Origin: Stenopsyche tienmushanensis
Lineage: Eukaryota; Arthropoda; Insecta; Trichoptera; Stenopsychidae
DNA: 64,000 nucleotides
Direction: 5' to 3'
NCBI GenBank assembly: GCA_008973525.1
Contig: WACJ01000514.1
Coordinates: forward strand, 992,001-1,056,000
A model generated the notes under the pieces. That model did no database searches, was not told the DNA's origin, and saw only the letters and a list, made by a program, of their open reading frames with translations. Below are positions 62,801 through 64,000 of the stretch, piece after piece. Each line of letters begins with the position of its first letter. The first letter of the stretch is position 1. A program made the translations under genes and the position numbers.

Positions 62801-63654
62801 GTTTTTCAGTCCGAGGGGGCTAAATCTGTTAACTTTTAGCTAACACTTTCTTTATAGCCAAATGCGCCCGTTTTTTCTTGATTTCTCAGATGTTAAGTGA
62901 TGGACGTATATTTCATCCATGGTTATGAATCGACGCAAATGTTCGACTTTATTGCTGTGGAGCATCGCCAAACACTCGATTGATACATCCTCACGACGCT
63001 GTTATTGTTATATTGTGAGCAAACGCGGCATCCATCTTGCGCACAGCTTTCTCATGTGCAAAATTTCAGTCGATATACAATGTTCAAAACTTTTTGAAAT
63101 GCCTACCATGTCTATCAATTCGCGCAATTTCATTTGATGGTCATCCAATAACATTTCAATCGAATAATAACTATGGTGTGGCTTTAATAATATATATAGC
63201 CTTCAAGTCAACATCATTCTTGTTATGGAAGTATGTTATTTAACGGTTGATTCTATTCTAAGAAGACAGGATTATATATACCTTTTTCAATGGTTGTGAC
63301 AATAGTAGCCCACGCCAATTTGTCATAATAATTTTATAAGCATTCAATGTCATGATAAAATGAGTTTTATTCTGTATCTTATGAAATGGTATTGGCTCTT
63401 TTGAACGAATAATAATTTCCTTGATATCATTTTCAATCGTAAAGTATTCTCGAAAATCTAAAATACCATTTTTTAAAATAGTTTTAATCAAATCATACCA
63501 TATAGTTAAATAAGAAAAACGAATAATGCCTTACCTCCTGTCAGGGAGACATTTAGTTTCTCAGAGAAATTCGTTCCAATCGGTGAAACACTTATGTTAC
63601 CATTATAATAAGTGCCTTCATAGTAAGTTGCATCAAAAGCGTAGTTTACAGTAT
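56827..63654 (-). CDS. Cadherin-related transmembrane protein, upstream tandem unit (continues beyond window, frameshifted)
   Basis: This is a paralogue of the unit at 47371-51416 with nine matching exons: 63535-63654, 63282-63457, 61686-61814, 61493-61617, 59408-59947, 59138-59332, 58794-59071, 56959-57144 and 56827-56875. Shared blocks include DTVNYAFDATYYEGTYYNGN, WPYPQTWFQ, VDRENETIAFM, VEDINDHSP and the tail PTKYQRIE. A transmembrane helix (GLVAGVTILSIALVMLLIVA) precedes a short tail ending LAFQPR. Exon 63282-63457 is two bases longer than its counterpart, after MTLNAYK. The reading frame then joins the next exon so that a stop falls at its third codon. Either this copy is damaged or the assembly has an error. 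The 5' exons must lie past the right edge. Three introns have taken transposons (57145-58793, 59948-61492, 61815-63281). Confidence 0.75.
57340..58070 (-). mobile_element. Tc1/mariner-superfamily transposase remnant (DEAHF type) in a cadherin intron
   Basis: The minus strand reads RRAIVDWALEQLEVDANFKR, then NFFFNDEAHF (57725-57754) with the catalytic Asp, preceded in other frames by RILHRDMGLYPYKTQL. This matches insect Tc1/mariner-type proteins with the SDEAHFWLNG motif. A stop follows DEAHF. 57345-57453 is the repeat shared with 40145. Confidence 0.75.
58080..58590. mobile_element. Non-autonomous Tigger-type element, copy 3
   Basis: TA (58078-58079) precedes the intact left end CACTTAAACCTTTTTTTGTG. 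The right end is near AACCGCATAACTTCGAAATC, with ATAGGTTTTT beyond it. It provides the uninterrupted version of the terminal repeat split by the MITE at 51771. It lies in a cadherin intron. Confidence 0.7.
60037..61293. mobile_element. Unclassified DNA transposon in a cadherin intron, ATTGGGTGTG ends
   Basis: The left end ATTGGGTGTGCGAATAAGTT and right end read inwards ATTGGGTGTGTGAATAAGTT are inverted repeats of about 29 bp with few differences. ATG precedes and follows (60034-60036, 61294-61296). The paralogous intron near 49340-49410 lacks the insert. A plus frame, 60237-60596, reads WQLAPKHLHFGVKIIEISMH and ends EDLLYALGITD. It resembles an insect transposon-encoded protein I cannot name with certainty. 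The length is 1257 bp. Confidence 0.65.
61964..62045 (+). mobile_element. Left-end fragment of the piggyBac-like TTAA element
   Basis: TTAACACATTCTCGTCGGAT followed by TTCGCCTGATGCGTGATGCA matches the left part of the element at 1244-1848. Confidence 0.5.
62092..62578 (+). mobile_element. hAT element copy in a cadherin intron
   Basis: It is colinear with the copies at 12660 and 37376 (AACGTAATCCCGAAAAATTC, GGGAATATCGATATGAAATA, CAGCAGAATGGAATTTTATC). It is cut by the following mariner. Confidence 0.7.
62583..63200 (-). mobile_element. mariner transposon remnant in a cadherin intron
   Basis: TA (62581-62582) is followed by the terminal repeat GTCCCAGAAGTACCCGACC. On the minus strand the C-terminus reads AVDGYFEELDGSRYKQGIEA, then WEKCFELKGDYVEK and a stop, as in mariner. 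Upstream parts are ILHMRKLCARWMPRLLT and RRFITMDEIYVHHLTSEKSR, the GDETWVHHYTPESK block with mutated residues. It is broken by stops. Confidence 0.8.
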
Positions 63655-63853
63655 CTGTAAAAGCAGAAAATACACGTTTTTAAAAATGTATCGTCTTTTA
63701 AATAGGAATAAAATAGGTTGGATAAAACCGCACAATATATTAAACATAGGGTTTTTTAACAAGGACGTTCGATTTTTAAATGTAAATAAACCAAGTCGTG
63801 TGTGATATATCTACTATTTTTTTTAAAATTTAAATGAATATTTTATCACATTA

Positions 63854-64000
63854 ACCCCTCAAAGAGGTAAGACACAATTTTGTGTCCGAGTTCCAGTGAC
63901 TCAAAAAGAACATTCTTACACGTTGAGCTCGAAGATGGACAAAGACGAAGAGCATCTTGCACGTTGAGTTGCACGGAAATAAACAGATACAGAGAGATTA
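63854..64000 (+). repeat. GACACA-hairpin repeat, copy 3 (runs off the window)
   Basis: It starts TTAACCCCTCAAAGAGGTAA, then GACACAATTTTGTGTC and CGAGTTCCAGTGACTC, colinear with 11445 and 50160. Confidence 0.55.

Overview
This is an AT-rich nuclear window from an animal, most likely an insect. The host genes have spliced exons with GT..AG junctions. They sit in a dense bed of DNA transposons (mariner/Tc1, pogo/Tigger, hAT, piggyBac-like, a Harbinger-type MITE) and 5'-truncated R1-like non-LTR retrotransposons. No rRNA, tRNA, CRISPR or bacterial-style operon was seen. The order of insect cannot be fixed from the sequence.

Layout. From 1 to 22670 there is no recognisable host gene, only nested or decayed mobile elements and unassigned AT-rich sequence. 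From 22671 to 26416 (minus) lies a complete five-exon proteasome subunit alpha type-6 gene of 246 codons. It is divergent from a complete three-exon EEF1AKMT2/METTL10-type lysine methyltransferase gene at 27136-27964 (plus, 224 codons), with 719 bp between the two start codons. A possible small gene of unknown function follows (28839-29614, plus). From 32350 to 45305 (minus) lies a four-exon gene for a 381-residue tandem-C2 protein; its first intron of about 10 kb is full of repeats, and a GC-rich block lies just upstream of its start. From 47371 to 63654 (minus) two tandem cadherin-related units share the same nine-exon structure, with the same phases. Each ends in a transmembrane helix and a short tail. 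Neither shows a 5' end. The upstream unit carries a 2-bp frameshift.

The host genes do not form a pathway. The proteasome subunit and the methyltransferase are housekeeping genes that may share a bidirectional promoter, the C2 protein is probably a membrane or trafficking adaptor, and the cadherin units are surface proteins. The most informative signals are the tandem cadherin units, which could be alternative 3' modules of one gene whose 5' part lies beyond the right edge, and several transposon insertions whose target duplications can be read exactly: hAT inside mariner, a MITE inside a Tigger terminal repeat, and a transposon in one cadherin intron with its empty site in the other.
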